This document shows positions 18,435 to 20,919 of a stretch of DNA of 20,919 nucleotides, piece by piece (position 1 is the first letter of the stretch; each line of letters begins with the position of its first letter). This DNA comes from Reticulitermes lucifugus (Eukaryota; Arthropoda; Insecta; Blattodea; Rhinotermitidae): positions 10,096-31,014 of the forward strand of contig JAKCWW010006859.1 of the NCBI GenBank assembly GCA_026260175.1, read 5' to 3'. Below the pieces are notes generated by a model. It was not told the origin of the DNA. It saw only the letters and a list, made by a program, of their open reading frames with translations, and did not search any database. A program made the position numbers and the translations under genes.

Positions 18435-19530
18435 CTGCTGAAGAAGTCCAAGATAGGGTGACACGTGCTTGAGCATTGAGTCTGTGTGTTTTGGAAAGGC
18501 CTTCCTATAGGAAACGCTAATTGATACATGCGCTGGAATGCAGGAAGGGGTACATACATACATGCATTCGGGTGCTCTGGATCATCGAACCATGAACACT
18601 GCTGTGTTTACGTAATAAGTACGTCATACAGAAATAGCGATATTCTTTGCTTTTACTGCTAGTAAAAAGAGCATAATAATATAGATTATGGAATGTCGTA
18701 CACTGACATTTTTTGCATTGCTCCAATCCTATACCCAAACGTGTTTTGTGTGACTTTTTACAAAGGCATGCAGTATATTGCAAGCAGAGAAGGGTTACCG
18801 TTGATGAATTTCGTTATTTTCAGGATGTCTTTAAATTTTTAATTAATAGTAATCAAATTATCTTCTCATTAAGTTTGGAATGGGACGTGCATGTATACAT
18901 AGGATGTATCTTGGGGGAGGAAAAATGTATAAAAAACTGTAGTTTGAAATATATAAGGGAAGAGTCTACTTGGGATAAGTTAGGCTTAGACAGAGTATGA
19001 TATTAAAATGGCTTTTGAAACAATATAATGTTAGGCCATGTATTAGATCCACCTGATTTTAAGGATATGTAGCTTCCCAAAGGAGACTTTACTGATTGTA
19101 TTGCTTTACGTTTTTACTGCTTTCAAGAACTAAGTATTTAAGACGTGTAATTTGGATCCGTAAAACTGATGTATTATATTACATCAAGATAAAATTATAT
19201 TAAACAAACTCATCAACATACCCAAAATTAGTAACAGAATTAAAACATTGCGAAATAAGATTAAAATATTGAAGCTAGTCCTACTTTATACGCACTTTTT
19301 CTACGCTTCGGTGGTCGTACTTGAGTATATAAACGTCGCTTCCAAGAATTTAATATCTAATTGCCTACATCATGCCAATTTATTTATTACTTTTTAAAGT
19401 TTTATAAACTTCAAGTCATACATTTCAGGTTTTCTATAATTTTTACACTATATGTGTATTTTACCTTGTAAAGGTTGAGGTGTCAAACCTGAAATACAGT
19501 TGTAAAATATAACCCCCATTTGTATTCTTG
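18435..19530. other. Upstream region of the cuticular protein gene
   Basis: Immediate upstream DNA of the TATA promoter should contain its regulatory elements, but I cannot name any binding site. Two overlapping opposite-strand frames (18517-18783 and 18713-19000) are not protein-like. Confidence 0.5.
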
Positions 19531-19535
19531 TAATT

Positions 19536-19579
19536 AGGCTTAAAGATGCCTAATCATTTTTAGCCGAAACATGTAGCCT
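19536..19579 (+). ncRNA. Decayed hammerhead-like motif
   Basis: Plus strand: stem I AGGC (19536-19539) pairs with GCCT (19576-19579). The core is TTAAAGA, i.e. CTGAAGA with two transitions. One T follows, then stem II GCCTAA/TTAGCC with one mismatch, GAAA (19566-19569), palindromic CATGT and A. Loss of the core C and G predicts no cleavage. Downstream sequence to about 19635 looks like a retroelement end. Confidence 0.45.
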
Positions 19580-19713
19580 TATTTTTCCTCAATACAATGT
19601 TTTGTTGACTGATTGCAACATTTATTTGAAAATAATTTCTTAATCCAATTCATGAAAATATCTTACTGTTACATTATTTAAATGTTGTTATTGCTATTAT
19701 TTGACGTTAATCC

Positions 19714-20055
19714 CTAATTGCCTTGTAGAATCACCATGGACATATATACACACCCCAATATCTGGTTCTTATTGAGATTCTCTAGAGGGTATCCATCAGT
19801 AATAAGGCTGTGTACCTCGCCGTTTGGTGCTGTTGGTAAAGAGGCTGCTAGTGCAGCTGCCATGGAGGCTGCTGTACATGGACTTCTGTCATCTGTACGA
19901 GCTCTAAGCAAATATGTTGGCGCTTCTTCGTGATGTTTTGTCTGCCTCGCCAAAAGAATGAATCCATGCGGTGGCCAACAGATAGCGAGCTGTGCAATCA
20001 GCCATGTAGGTGTTGCAGTCCTCTTCCAGATTGACTAGGAGGAAGAACGTAAAAA
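19714..20055 (-). pseudogene. Decayed coding-like segment, unassigned
   Basis: GC-richer than its surroundings. The minus strand from about 20055 reads VNLEEDCNTYMADCTARYLL, then ATAWIHSFGEADKTSRRSAN, before a stop near 19910. Another frame continues as RTDDRSPCTAASMAAALAAS, then VHSLITDGYPLENL, to a stop at 19714. One frame change near 19910-19950 would join them. This looks like a broken exon or old mobile-element coding sequence. I do not recognise the family. Confidence 0.3.
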
Positions 20056-20559
20056 TTAATCGACCACATCAGCCTTACGTAAGGCCTTTAGTTACTTGAA
20101 GACCCGCGCCAGCTTGCTCATACTTTGGGTCACTGCTTGTTGTATTCCGCATTCTGGTCGAATGTTAACTTTATGACGAAGATGATACTGTTTTTTTCAC
20201 CGTGGCACTTTGCGCGACGTTCTAGGCGACGATAAATGAGGTGAGTCTTAATATTCTGGCATTTGTTACCTTTCAGTTTGAATTGATTTTGCGTCTCAAC
20301 ACTTCTAACTTTTACATCGCAGAAATAGGCCTACTTACGATATGCTTCTGTTGCAGGGCCTCAGGACATGGTGTTCGTAACCTGTAATACTTGTCATGTG
20401 TGTCTGGTTTGTAAAATCTTTATTTATACTGTTAATGATATTTATGTACGTTTGTGATGGATTGTGAATAGATCATTAAAGTTAGATCCTGAAGTCATTC
20501 TCAGTCCCCCAAATCCTTATATGTTTCTTGTATTTATCTTTCACAGTATTACCACCGTG

Positions 20560-20700
20560 CATTTTGTTTAAATCAATAATAAGACCGACGAATGCACTTT
20601 ATTGAGCAATTTATTTTGGCCTATTTCCCCTAACCCTACACGTGTTTCGGAACTATTGGAGTTCCATCTTCAGGGGTTTTGTCTTTAGCTACCTGATATT
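20560..20700 (-). mobile_element. Retroelement terminus (Penelope-like candidate)
   Basis: Contains the complete hammerhead-like motif. Downstream on the minus strand it reads AAATAAATTGCTCAATAAAG, with overlapping AATAAA signals, then a CATTCGTCGG stretch. No reverse transcriptase frame is in the window. Assignment to Penelope-like elements rests on the ribozyme motif and on resemblance from memory. Confidence 0.4.
20632..20678 (-). ncRNA. Hammerhead ribozyme-like motif, complete
   Basis: Minus strand, 5' to 3': stem I strand AACCC (20678-20674), core CTGAAGA (20673-20667), one T, stem II GGAACT-CCAAT-AGTTCC (20665-20649), core GAAA (20648-20645), short self-complementary stem III CACGTGT, cleavage base A (20637), and stem I strand GGGTT (20636-20632) pairing fully with the first. 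All three helices and the catalytic core are present. The unpaired T after CTGAAGA is non-canonical. Penelope-like and related retroelements are known to carry such type I motifs with very short stem III. Confidence 0.6.
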
Positions 20701-20919
20701 CACATATTAAAACAATTTCACAATATGTACAATAGTCTGTTGACAGTCATAAAACACGTGTAAAAATATTAAGAACACTTTAAAATAGTACGATGTGTAC
20801 AGTTATCAATTAGAAGTGTAAAAACTCACGTAAAAGTATAAAAAACCTGTTGTTTAAAAAACGTTGTAATCTGTTCGTGGCATTGGCTATTTGTTATTAT
20901 TTTTTTACGTAACTACTGG
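20701..20919. other. AT-rich sequence at the window end
   Basis: Lies on the 5' side of the hammerhead-like motif on the minus strand. It contains short recurrences such as AAAACACGTGTAAAAATATT near 20752-20771 and AAACTCACGTAAAAGTATA near 20821-20839, and may be part of the same element. Confidence 0.4.

Noticed and set aside
18517..19000. Overlapping opposite frames of 88 and 95 codons upstream of the cuticular gene
   Set aside because: No protein-like features, no conserved motifs, and AT-rich codon use equal to the flanks.

Overview
This is animal nuclear DNA, AT-rich and mostly non-coding. The one gene I can call with confidence is a cuticular protein with an RR-2 chitin-binding domain, so the source is an arthropod. 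Several dispersed repeats resemble, from memory, repeats of cockroach and termite genomes. I therefore infer an insect, probably Blattodea; no search was run.

Layout. Positions 1-13,490 are intergenic and built largely from decayed mobile elements. They hold a 19-bp tandem repeat (827-890), a tRNA-derived SINE head (about 1125-1187), a 128-bp retroposon fragment inside a perfect 15-bp target duplication (1500-1657), and two diverged copies of one unnamed repeat (about 3100-3290 and 4070-4290). Next come a 12-unit, 20-bp minisatellite carrying CACGTG in most units (4515-4754), a (CG)n(CA)n microsatellite, and further copies of the retroposon family (5929-6410, 11405-11600, later 17522-17640). 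Two copies of a terminal-inverted-repeat element (7175-7547 and 11718-12019), two 3' ends of a LINE (7883-8070 and 12829-13003, the second folded back on itself), and a head-to-head repeat pair around 10,570-10,890 complete this part.

The cuticular protein gene occupies about 13,490-18,400 on the minus strand. It has a TATA box and initiator, three coding exons (18332-18318, 16812-16699, 14086-13808), GT-AG introns of 1505 and 2612 bp, and a polyadenylation signal. Its 135-residue product has a signal peptide, a short linker, the RR-2 domain and a Gly/Ala-rich tail. Intron 1 holds a SINE, a 258-bp TA-flanked element and an open frame of about 100 codons that I cannot assign. Intron 2 holds another SINE and a possible third.

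From 18,450 to the end the sequence is again non-coding. It has a decayed coding-like segment (about 19,714-20,055) and two retroelement ends.

The most interesting signal is a hammerhead-ribozyme-like motif in at least three unrelated-looking repeat copies (20632-20678 minus, 10618-10664 minus, 19536-19579 plus). The copy at 20632-20678 keeps every core element with three formable stems; the others are partly decayed. This fits Penelope-like elements or related retroelements that carry hammerhead ribozymes.
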